Below are positions 29,842 to 37,486 of a stretch of 37,486 nt of DNA, in pieces. Below the pieces are notes generated by a model that saw nothing but the letters and a program-made list of their open reading frames with translations, had not been told where the DNA came from and searched no databases. A program made the translations under genes and the position numbers. This DNA is from Geobacteraceae bacterium GWC2_55_20 (GTDB lineage: Bacteria > Desulfobacterota > Desulfuromonadia > Geobacterales > Pseudopelobacteraceae): positions 1 through 37,486 of the forward strand of contig MGZK01000072.1 in NCBI GenBank assembly GCA_001802125.1, given 5' to 3'. Each line of letters starts with the position of its first letter. The stretch's first letter is position 1.

Positions 29842-31518
29842 CTATGCCTTGAAGCGCGCCATCTCATTCTGCAGCACTTCAATCTGCCGGGCAAGTTTAA
29901 CCAGAATCTCGTCCATGACCATGGTCGAAGTGACATGCACATCGGTCGATTCCTCGAAATCCTTGAGCGATTCACCGATGAGTTCGGCGCTGGCGGACTG
30001 GAGAATCGATTCTTCGCAGATATCCGTGACCATGGCGTTGATCTTTTCACTGGCGTTTATAACCTGTGTAGCGGAACCCTGGTGGCTGCTGATCGAGTTC
30101 ATCACTTCACGGGTGAGATTCCGCATGCGGTCAACCGCTGCGGTGATTAATTCGCTGCCGTGACTCTGCTCCTGTGTCGCCCTGGCAATATGCTCCACCA
30201 TTTCCGCGACCCGGCTCATCGCCTGTTGAACCGCCGCACTAGCCTCTGCCTGACTGAGAGCGGTCTTGTTTATCTCAACCATCTGGACGCTGGCAACCTG
30301 AATCCCATCGACGATTTTGCGAAGAGCCTCGCCGGACTTTCTTGAAAGTGCCGCTCCCTCCGAGATCCTTTTTTCCGAGAGTGAAATGGCTTTTACAGCG
30401 CGTTCGGTTTCTTCCCTTACCCCCAGGATTATTTCCGATATCTCACGGGTATGGTTTCCCGTGCGTTTGGCCAGATCCTTGATCTCTCCGGCCACGACTG
30501 AAAAACTTTTGCCGCGATTTCCTGCCTGTGCCGCGATTATTGACGCATTAAGAGCCAGCAGATTGGTCTGTTCGGCGACTTCATCAATAACTGAAAGAAT
30601 CTTGCCGATATTTGCAACTCTTTTGGACAGGTTCTCGATTGCATCGAAAGTTATGGTGGAAGATGCCTTTATCTCATTGATACCGGCAATCGTCGCATCA
30701 ACGGAGTTACAGCCCTGTTCGGCATCGCTTTTTACGGTTTCCGCTATGCGTGAAGTGTCGTTTGCCTGTGAACCGATCTGCTTGATCGCTTTATCCATTT
30801 CCAACACCAGTGTGGCCGCGATCGAGGTATCCGTGGTGAGGATGGTGGCATTCTCCTCGATCTGGCAGATCGCTGCCGCCATTTCCATGATCGACGAACT
30901 GACATCCTCGACTGACAGAACCAGTGATTCCATGTGAAGTGTGGTCGATTCCAGGCTGTGGGTCATGTTTGTCATCGAAGCGGAATTGCTGGTTGACAGA
31001 TTGGCTAGAACGGACACGGAGGTGGCGATGTCGTTGATTGACCGGTTGATCTCACGGATAGAAGTGGAAGTGCGCTTGAGAACTTCCGATTGCACGGCCG
31101 CCGAAGAGACACCTTTTTCGGAAAGCTGGGCAATCGTCGCGGAAATATTCCGGAGCTCCGAAAGTGAGGAGTGAACCTTGGCAATCGCACCGGAAAGACG
31201 ATCCATCATCGAGTTGAAATTCTCGGCCAACAGAGACATCTCTGTTTCTCCATCAAATGCAACCCGCTCTTTCAGCTCCCCATCGGCGGCCATGTTCATT
31301 GCCTTGGCGATATGTTTGATGCGTTCGGCAAGTTTTCTGGTGATCAGAATCCTGATGACCGCGACAAGTGAAAGTATGTTCAATGCATATAAAAAAACCA
31401 GGGCAACCCTGCTGGGCGAAGTGGATACGAGAGTTATAATCAGTCCGGCCAAGGAAAGGACGATTCCCAGGACAAGAAATATTCGGATCAGGTTGGTTCC
31501 GGTACGCAGTTTTCTCAC
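29842..31518 (-). CDS. Methyl-accepting chemotaxis protein without a periplasmic sensor domain
   Basis: A 558-residue chemoreceptor. Two transmembrane helices at about 10-31 and 37-58 are separated by only a few residues (STSPSR), so there is essentially no extracytoplasmic sensor. A HAMP domain (about 59-110) and a long coiled-coil signalling domain follow. The hairpin tip is at about 305-352, with VIDEVAEQTNLLALNASI and IAAQAGNRGKSFSVVAGEI. The common tip sequence has AAIEAARAGE here, so this is a variant type; similar forms occur in deltaproteobacteria. The start is GTG, with GGGAGA upstream. No che genes are in the window. It may sense an internal or membrane-derived signal; this is inference. 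Confidence 0.9.
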   Translation of the reverse strand: MRKLRTGTNLIRIFLVLGIVLSLAGLIITLVSTSPSRVALVFLYALNILSLVAVIRILITRKLAERIKHIAKAMNMAADGELKERVAFDGETEMSLLAENFNSMMDRLSGAIAKVHSSLSELRNISATIAQLSEKGVSSAAVQSEVLKRTSTSIREINRSINDIATSVSVLANLSTSNSASMTNMTHSLESTTLHMESLVLSVEDVSSSIMEMAAAICQIEENATILTTDTSIAATLVLEMDKAIKQIGSQANDTSRIAETVKSDAEQGCNSVDATIAGINEIKASSTITFDAIENLSKRVANIGKILSVIDEVAEQTNLLALNASIIAAQAGNRGKSFSVVAGEIKDLAKRTGNHTREISEIILGVREETERAVKAISLSEKRISEGAALSRKSGEALRKIVDGIQVASVQMVEINKTALSQAEASAAVQQAMSRVAEMVEHIARATQEQSHGSELITAAVDRMRNLTREVMNSISSHQGSATQVINASEKINAMVTDICEESILQSASAELIGESLKDFEESTDVHVTSTMVMDEILVKLARQIEVLQNEMARFKA

Positions 31519-31703
31519 GCGGTAATTCTCCCGTAAAATATGTGAATTTCCCCAATACTACAGAATCTTCAACCGGAAACAAGTAAAAAAAGCGAAATAG
31601 AACGTGGTGATAAATTTGTATGCCGAATTTTGCTGTTTGTGAGAATCAAAAGTAAAAAAATCAGGTTATTCGTATTGATATGGTATTAGAACAGTGCAAC
31701 TTG

Positions 31704-34352
31704 CTATTTCAAATCTCCGCCCAGGCTCTTGGTCACAACCTCGTAGACATCCCTTGGCAGTTCGGGAGTGTTATTGATACGCAATAGTTGTTCGTGCATC
31801 AGCGACCTCCGCCCTTCCTCGAAACGCCGCCATCCGGTCAGCGGGGCCAGCAGCCGCGCCGAAACCTGTGGATTGACCGGAATCAGCCGCAGCAGTTGAG
31901 CCGTCAGGAAACGGTATCCGGAACCGTCGGGGGCGTGAAAGCGCGCCTGGTTGCCCTGGCTGAAGCTGCCCACCAGGGAGCGGAAACGGTTAGGGTTGGT
32001 CAACTCGAAGGCCGGATGGGATACAAGCGACCGGACTTCGTCCAATGTGCCGGATAGTGTGGAGGTGGCCTGGATTGAAAACCATTTGTCGATGACCTGA
32101 CGATCATCCTGCCAGCGCCGGTAGAAATCGGCCAGCAGCGCATGTCTTTCCGGGCAGTCGCAGCTGGCCAGCGGCGACAGTGCGCCGATCTGGCCGGTCA
32201 TGTTATCGGCGGTGCGGTACTGTTGCAGGCAGAGCTCAATGATCTCCTGTTCTTTGTTGCTGAGCAGATAGGAGAGGCAGAGGTTGGCCAGTCGGCGCCG
32301 GCCGGCAAGGCCGTCCCCGGGCGAATAGGGGAGGGGGCTCGCGCAGCTTTCGCGGAGCGCCAGTAAACGGTCTTTGAAAAGAGCTGCCAGTCCGCGGATC
32401 ACGAACTGGCGGGCGGCGTGAATGGCGCCAGGATCGATGACCGGCATCAGTTCGGCGATGTATCTTTCGGAGGGAAGCATCAATGTTTCGGCCAGGAAAG
32501 CGTGATCACCCTGCCCGCCTGACAGGGTGATGCCGTAGGCTTCGGCGAAGGCCGGGTCCAGGGAAAGTTCCCGCCCCTGCCTCTGTGCCGCCACCAGATC
32601 CAGGATGATGCGTGCCGCCAAGAGTTGCCCGGCTTCCCAACGGCAGAACGGATCAGGCTCGTGGGCCATCAGTGTCAGCAGTTCCTGATGCCGGTGAGGA
32701 TAGTCCAGTCTGATCGGAGCGGAAAATCCGCGCAGAAGTGCCGGAACGGGTTCTGCCGGTAGTCCGGTGAAGCGGTAGCTTTCCTCGCTTGAGCGGAGCT
32801 GCAGAACCTTTGTCAATGCACCCTCTCCCGATTCGCCATCCAGCATCAGCGGCAGCTGCTTTCCGTCAGCGCTGAGCAGACCCATCGAAAACGGAAAGTG
32901 CAGAGGTTGCTTGTCCGGCTGGCCCGGAGTCGGCTGGCAGGATTGGCGTAGCGTCAGCGTAAAAGTGCCTTCCGATGGATCGTAAGATCCAAGGGCACTG
33001 ACTTCGGGAGTGCCGGCCTGGCTGTACCAGAGCCTGAACTGCTCCAGGTCGATGCCGCCGGCATCGGCCATTGCCCGCACGAAGTCATCGACCTCCACCG
33101 CCTGCCCGTCATGTCTGGAGAAGTACAGGTCCGATCCCTGGCGGAACTTTTCCGGGCCCAGCAGCGTATGCAGCATGCGGACGATCTCGGCGCCTTTTTC
33201 GTAGACGGTCATCGTGTAGAAGTTGTTGATCTCGATGTAGGAATCGGGGCGTACCGGATGGGCCATCGGGCCGGCATCCTCGGCGAACTGTGCGGTGCGC
33301 AGGTTGCGCACATCGCTGATGCGCTTGACGCCTCGCGATTGCATGTCGGAGGAGAACTCCTGGTCGCGGAAGACGGTGAAGCCCTCTTTCAGCGAGAGCT
33401 GGAACCAGTCCCGGCAGGTGACCCGGTTGCCGCTCCAGTTGTGGAAATATTCATGCGCGATTACCGCTTCGATCGCGTTGTAGTCGTCATCGGTGGCGGT
33501 TGCCGGGCTGGCCAACACATAGCGTGAATTGAAGATGTTCAGCCCCTTGTTCTCCATCGCACCCATGTTGAAATCATCAACCGCAACCACCATGTAACAT
33601 TCCAGGTCGTACTCCCTGCCATAGGTTACTTCGTCCCAGCGCATCGCCTTTTTGAGGGAAGTCATCGCGTGGCCGCACTTGTCGCGGTTGTGCCGGTGCA
33701 CGTAGATCCGCAGGTCAACCTTTCTTCCCGAACAGGTTGTGAAGTTGTCATCTATGCTTACCAGGTCTCCGGCCACCAGTGCAAACAGATAACTCGGTTT
33801 TTTGAACGGGTCGTGCCAGGTGGCAAAATGGCGTCCGTCCGCCAGTTGCCCCTGTTCAACCAGGTTGCCGTTGGAGAGCAGCCGCGGATAGCGCGTCTTT
33901 TCCGCGATGATGGTGGTGGTGAAAACCGTCAGCACGTCGGGGCGGTCCGGATAGTAGGTTATGGAGCGGAAGCCTTCAGCCTCGCACTGGGTGCAGAACA
34001 TGCCGCCGGAGCGATAGAGACCTTCCAGGAAAGTATTGTCCTGGGCACGCAGCTCACTCCTGATTTCCAGGTTAAAGGCCGGCGGCACGTCATAGATCGT
34101 CAGCTGTTCCGTCGTGGCGCTGTAACGCTCCGGTTCCAGCTGTTTGCCGTCAATGCTGATTTCCAGCAGTCTGAAGCGCCGGCCGTCCAGCACCAGCGGG
34201 AGCGAACCGGTCCGGGCTGCCCGTAGCGCCATCCGCGCGGTGACAATCGTTGTTTCCTCGCCAAGCTCGAAAACAAGATCGGTGCTGTCAATCAGGTAAT
34301 CAAAGGGGGTGTAGTCCTTGCGGTATATGGTGCTGTGGGATGCTTCGCTCAT
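31704..34352 (-). CDS. pepN: Aminopeptidase N (M1 family metallopeptidase)
   Basis: A cytoplasmic zinc aminopeptidase that removes N-terminal residues from peptides. The 882 residues match the E. coli PepN type, including the long C-terminal helical domain. The exopeptidase motif GAMEN is at 264-268. The zinc site is His300-Glu301-x-x-His304 (HEYFH) plus Glu323 in LKEGFTVFRD. No signal peptide is present. The ribosome site before the ATG is only moderate (GGACTGAC). It is a single minus-strand gene, divergent from gltB across a 314-base gap. Several long antisense frames over it are coding-bias shadows. Confidence 0.96.
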   Translation of the reverse strand: MSEASHSTIYRKDYTPFDYLIDSTDLVFELGEETTIVTARMALRAARTGSLPLVLDGRRFRLLEISIDGKQLEPERYSATTEQLTIYDVPPAFNLEIRSELRAQDNTFLEGLYRSGGMFCTQCEAEGFRSITYYPDRPDVLTVFTTTIIAEKTRYPRLLSNGNLVEQGQLADGRHFATWHDPFKKPSYLFALVAGDLVSIDDNFTTCSGRKVDLRIYVHRHNRDKCGHAMTSLKKAMRWDEVTYGREYDLECYMVVAVDDFNMGAMENKGLNIFNSRYVLASPATATDDDYNAIEAVIAHEYFHNWSGNRVTCRDWFQLSLKEGFTVFRDQEFSSDMQSRGVKRISDVRNLRTAQFAEDAGPMAHPVRPDSYIEINNFYTMTVYEKGAEIVRMLHTLLGPEKFRQGSDLYFSRHDGQAVEVDDFVRAMADAGGIDLEQFRLWYSQAGTPEVSALGSYDPSEGTFTLTLRQSCQPTPGQPDKQPLHFPFSMGLLSADGKQLPLMLDGESGEGALTKVLQLRSSEESYRFTGLPAEPVPALLRGFSAPIRLDYPHRHQELLTLMAHEPDPFCRWEAGQLLAARIILDLVAAQRQGRELSLDPAFAEAYGITLSGGQGDHAFLAETLMLPSERYIAELMPVIDPGAIHAARQFVIRGLAALFKDRLLALRESCASPLPYSPGDGLAGRRRLANLCLSYLLSNKEQEIIELCLQQYRTADNMTGQIGALSPLASCDCPERHALLADFYRRWQDDRQVIDKWFSIQATSTLSGTLDEVRSLVSHPAFELTNPNRFRSLVGSFSQGNQARFHAPDGSGYRFLTAQLLRLIPVNPQVSARLLAPLTGWRRFEEGRRSLMHEQLLRINNTPELPRDVYEVVTKSLGGDLK

Positions 34353-34666
34353 GTCAGTCCAATCATTCGGATATGTGCGGAATGTAACCGCGCAAAGAGT
34401 AGCATATATTCAGTGATCAATAAACCCTTTGGGTGAGTGTTACTCAGGTGTGTTGATGGTGTACATGAAATTGTCCGGTTTTCTTGTCAAAACTTTAATA
34501 TGCGTTTCCGCTGCGATTTCACGAACTGGCTATCTAGCTTAAATAAAAGCAAAATCGGTCTGTATATGGGCTTTGGATGCAAATGTGGCACACTACCTGC
34601 TCATGAAAATAGCCGGCATTCGTTGCGGGCACTCCACTTCAGAATAAAGTTTACGAAGGTTACCCT
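34353..34666. other. 314-base divergent intergenic region between pepN and gltB
   Basis: AT-rich. It holds the sigma-54 type site for gltB at 34586-34601, and two small adjacent dyads near 34423-34446 (ACCC-TTT-GGGT and TGAGT-GTT-ACTCA) of unknown meaning. No convincing sigma-70 promoter for pepN and no clear NtrC site could be found by eye. A 77-codon open frame in this gap looks spurious. Confidence 0.5.
34586..34601 (+). promoter_or_regulatory. Sigma-54 (RpoN) type promoter for gltB
   Basis: TGGCACACTACCTGCT matches the -24/-12 consensus TGGCACR-N4-TTGCW. The GG and GC elements have the exact 12-base offset, and only one or two non-core positions differ. Transcription would start near 34613, about 54 bases before the gltB ATG. 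Nitrogen control of glutamate synthase through RpoN and an NtrC-type activator is well known in bacteria, which fits. Confidence 0.7.
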
Positions 34667-37486
34667 ATGAAAAACTACCGACCACCAGCAAAGCAGGGAC
34701 TTTACGACCCGCGATTCGAACACGACGCCTGTGGCGTCGGCTTTGTCGCCAATATGAAGGGCAAGAAGTCCCACGAAATCATCAGCCAGGCTCTGGAAGT
34801 CCTGGTTAATCTGGATCATCGCGGCGCCTGCGGTTGCGAACCGAACACCGGGGACGGCGCCGGAATCCTGCTGCAGATGCCGGACAGCTTCCTCCGCTCG
34901 GCCTGCGCGCCGCTCGGGATCGAACTGCCCGAGCAGTTCCACTACGGTGTCGGCATGGTCTTTACCTCTCCGAAAGCGCCTGAACGCAACGCCGCCCGTC
35001 ACATCCTGGAGAAGATCCTGGCTGAGGAGGGGGTCGAACTGCTGGGGTGGCGCAACGTGCCGACCGATAATTCAAGCCTGGGCAACACTGCCTGGGAGGG
35101 CGAGCCCATGGTTCGGCAGATGTTCCTCAAACGTCCGCCGGAGTGCGCCGACGAGCAGTCCTTCAACCGCAAACTCTACATCATTAATCAGCGTGCCACA
35201 AATGAGATCCGCCGTGCCGAAGTTGACGAACATTGGTATGTCAGCAGTATTTCGACCAGGACCATCATCTACAAAGGTATGCTGATGCCGGTGCAGGTGG
35301 ACCAGTACTACCCCGAACTGAAAGATCCGGCCATGGAAAGCGCTATCGCGCTGGTGCATTCACGCTTCTCGACCAATACTTTCCCCAGCTGGGACCGGGC
35401 TCATCCCTATCATTTCCTGGCCCATAACGGCGAGATCAACACGCTGCGCGGCAATGTCAACTGGATGAATGCCCGCCAGAACCTGTTCACCAGTGAACTG
35501 TTCGGTGATGACATCAAGAAGGTGCTGCCGGTGATCAACACCAACGGTTCCGATTCGGCCATGTTCGACAACTGCCTGGAACTGCTGGTGATGAGCGGAC
35601 GCAGTCTGCCCCACGCAGTGATGATGATGGTGCCGGAACCCTGGGAAAATCACGCCGAAATGAGCGAGGAAAAAAGAGCCTTCTACGAATACCACTCCTG
35701 CCTGATGGAACCCTGGGATGGCCCGGCCGCGGTCTGCTTCACCGACGGCCGCAGCATTGGCGCTGTCCTCGACCGCAACGGTCTGCGCCCATCCCGTTAC
35801 TACATTACCAATGACGGCCTGGTGATTATGGCCTCCGAAGCCGGAGTCCTGAAAATTGAACCTTCGCGTGTCCTGAAAAAGGGCCGTCTCCAGCCGGGAC
35901 AGATGTTCCTGGTGGATACCGAGCAGGGGCGCATCGTACCTGACTCTGAGATCAAGGCGGAACTGGCGTCAGCCAAGCCCTACGGGCAGTGGCTGAAAGA
36001 CCACCATGTCCGGCTGGAGGACCTGCCGGGTACGCCCGCGATGCACAAGTCCGACTTCGTCAGCCTGACCCAGCGCCAGCAGGCCTTCGGCTATACCTAC
36101 GAGGATCAGCGGGTGGTGCTGGGACCGATGGCCAACGACGGCATCCAGCCGCTCGGCTCCATGGGTACCGACACTCCGCTGGCGATCCTTTCCAGCCAGT
36201 CCCAGTTGCTCTACAACTACTTCAAGCAGCTGTTTGCCCAGGTAACCAATCCACCGATCGACCCGATCCGCGAGGAGATCGTGACCTCCACCATCACCCT
36301 GATCGGTTCCGAGGCCAACCTGCTGCAGCCGACCGCTGAAAGCGCCCGAAAAATCAGGCTGGAGCATCCACTGCTCTGCAACCAGGAACTGGAAAAGCTG
36401 CGCCAGATCGAGCAACCGGGCTTCAAATCGTCGACACTGCCGCTGCTCTTTCCCGTCAGCCGCGGAGTTGCGGCGATGGAGAGGGGGCTGGAGGCGCTCT
36501 TTGCCGCCGCCGATGTTGCCATAGATGCCGGCAGCAACATCCTGATCCTGTCCGATCGCGGCGTGGACAGGGATCATGCCGCCTTCCCGGCGCTGCTGGC
36601 TGTTTCCGGACTGCATCACCATCTGGTCAGCAGCGGCACCCGCACCAAGGTTTCACTGATTCTGGAATCGGGCGAGCCGCGCGAAGTTCATCACTTTGCC
36701 GTGCTGCTGGGCTACGGCGTCACTGCCATCAACCCCTATCTGGCCTTCGAGTCACTGGATGACATGATCCTGCAGGGGATGCTGCCCGGTCTGGACCATA
36801 AGAAGGCGGTCAAGAACTTCATCAAAGCCTCGATCAAGGGTGTGGTCAAGACCATGGCCAAGATGGGCATCTCCACTGTTCACAGCTACCGCGGAGCGCA
36901 GATCTTCGAGGCGGTCGGCCTGCATGAGTCGGTGATCGACCGCTACTTCACCTGGACACCGTCCCGCATCGGCGGTACCGATATCGACGGCATTGCTCGG
37001 GAGTTGATGGAACGCCACGCCCGGGCCTACCCGGCACGGGTGGCACCGGAAGCTACTCTGGCCGCGGGCGGTGTTTACCAGTGGCGCAAGGATGGCGAGG
37101 AGCACCAGTACAATCCGCTGACGATCACGTCACTGCAGAAAGCTACCCGCACCGGTGATTACAGCGAATTCAAGACCTTCTCCGCTCTGATCGACGATCA
37201 GAGCGAGAGGCACTATACGCTGCGCGGCATGCTTAAATTCAAGGACAACATGCCTTCGGTGCCGCTGGATGAGGTCGAACCGGTTGAATCACTCATGAAG
37301 CGTTTCAAGACCGGCGCCATGTCCTATGGTTCGATCAGTCAGGAGGCCCATGAGGCGCTGGCGATTGCCATGAACCGCATCGGCGGCAGATCCAACACCG
37401 GTGAAGGGGGCGAGGATCCGGAACGCTTCACCTGGACCAACGAGCAGGGTGATTCCAAGAACAGCAATATCAAGCAGGTCGCTTCC
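34667..37486 (+). CDS. gltB: Glutamate synthase large subunit, 5' part (runs off right edge)
   Basis: Transfers the amide of glutamine to 2-oxoglutarate to make two glutamates. The visible 940 codons start at ATG 34667, with AAGG upstream. A 21-residue propeptide precedes Cys22 in DACGVGF, the N-terminal nucleophile of the class II glutamine amidotransferase domain (about 22-430), which includes [18 protein letters not shown] near 56. The central domain follows. The beginning of the FMN-binding synthase domain is reached near the end of the window, with [18 protein letters not shown] and [12 protein letters not shown]. The full protein is usually about 1,500 residues, so roughly a third is missing because of the boundary. 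The frame is open throughout. Confidence 0.96.
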   Translation, partial: MKNYRPPAKQGLYDPRFEHDACGVGFVANMKGKKSHEIISQALEVLVNLDHRGACGCEPNTGDGAGILLQMPDSFLRSACAPLGIELPEQFHYGVGMVFTSPKAPERNAARHILEKILAEEGVELLGWRNVPTDNSSLGNTAWEGEPMVRQMFLKRPPECADEQSFNRKLYIINQRATNEIRRAEVDEHWYVSSISTRTIIYKGMLMPVQVDQYYPELKDPAMESAIALVHSRFSTNTFPSWDRAHPYHFLAHNGEINTLRGNVNWMNARQNLFTSELFGDDIKKVLPVINTNGSDSAMFDNCLELLVMSGRSLPHAVMMMVPEPWENHAEMSEEKRAFYEYHSCLMEPWDGPAAVCFTDGRSIGAVLDRNGLRPSRYYITNDGLVIMASEAGVLKIEPSRVLKKGRLQPGQMFLVDTEQGRIVPDSEIKAELASAKPYGQWLKDHHVRLEDLPGTPAMHKSDFVSLTQRQQAFGYTYEDQRVVLGPMANDGIQPLGSMGTDTPLAILSSQSQLLYNYFKQLFAQVTNPPIDPIREEIVTSTITLIGSEANLLQPTAESARKIRLEHPLLCNQELEKLRQIEQPGFKSSTLPLLFPVSRGVAAMERGLEALFAAADVAIDAGSNILILSDRGVDRDHAAFPALLAVSGLHHHLVSSGTRTKVSLILESGEPREVHHFAVLLGYGVTAINPYLAFESLDDMILQGMLPGLDHKKAVKNFIKASIKGVVKTMAKMGISTVHSYRGAQIFEAVGLHESVIDRYFTWTPSRIGGTDIDGIARELMERHARAYPARVAPEATLAAGGVYQWRKDGEEHQYNPLTITSLQKATRTGDYSEFKTFSALIDDQSERHYTLRGMLKFKDNMPSVPLDEVEPVESLMKRFKTGAMSYGSISQEAHEALAIAMNRIGGRSNTGEGGEDPERFTWTNEQGDSKNSNIKQVAS

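Noticed and set aside
34437-34670. 77-codon open frame in the pepN-gltB gap
   Set aside because: It overlaps the sigma-54 site and the gltB start in another frame, and has no ribosome site or recognisable sequence.

Overview
The window looks like a chromosomal housekeeping segment of a Geobacter-like deltaproteobacterium (Desulfuromonadales/Geobacterales; the Trichlorobacter or Pelobacter propionicus lineages are possible). This rests on three things: an icd-mdh-korDABC block for ferredoxin-linked acetate oxidation through the TCA cycle, a sigma-54 type promoter before gltB, and the overall gene mix and moderately high GC. The genus is inference from gene content; no 16S or tRNA gene is present. 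I see no phage, insertion sequence, CRISPR array, tRNA or rRNA.

Layout. (1) 1-658: the 5' part of metF on the minus strand, running off the left edge. (2) 769-7846: an apparent plus-strand transcription unit that starts at a near-consensus sigma-70 promoter and ends at a 14-bp-stem terminator. It carries a DUF815 P-loop ATPase, an exported DUF4197 protein, a stand-alone P-loop/DRTGG protein resembling the N-terminal part of long phosphotransacetylases, an acyl ligase-ACP-acyltransferase fusion, a TANGO2/NRDE protein, and an ACP phosphodiesterase overlapping the TANGO2 gene. The last four suggest an acyl-carrier/phosphopantetheine theme. (3) 7849-8962: a DAHP synthase gene on the minus strand with its own promoter. 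(4) 9036-14895: gmhB and rfbA (envelope sugar precursors), then the elongasome genes mreC-mreD-mrdA-rodA with short stop/start overlaps. (5) 14972-20042: lepA-lepB-aspS and a LysM lipoprotein.

(6) 20043-28111: central carbon block. A promoter with an operator-like dyad precedes a monomeric isocitrate dehydrogenase. It is followed by a second, unrelated dimeric NADP isocitrate dehydrogenase, malate dehydrogenase, a terminator-like hairpin, the four-subunit 2-oxoglutarate:ferredoxin oxidoreductase (korD-A-B-C), and a strong terminator. Together these convert isocitrate to 2-oxoglutarate, then to succinyl-CoA with reduced ferredoxin, and malate to oxaloacetate. (7) 28146-31518: three minus-strand genes: an exported protein with charged 7-residue repeats, an O-methyltransferase-like protein, and a chemoreceptor with almost no extracytoplasmic domain. 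(8) 31704-34352: pepN on the minus strand, divergent from (9) gltB at 34667, which runs off the right edge and has a sigma-54 promoter-like site.

Most of the window is recognisable core metabolism and envelope biogenesis. The parts most worth a second look are the TANGO2-AcpH-acyl-ligase cluster, the two adjacent non-homologous isocitrate dehydrogenases with their upstream dyad, and the unusual 4'-phosphopantetheine site in the ligase-ACP-acyltransferase fusion. Composition, family and similarity statements come from reading the sequence and from memory of the families; no searches were run.
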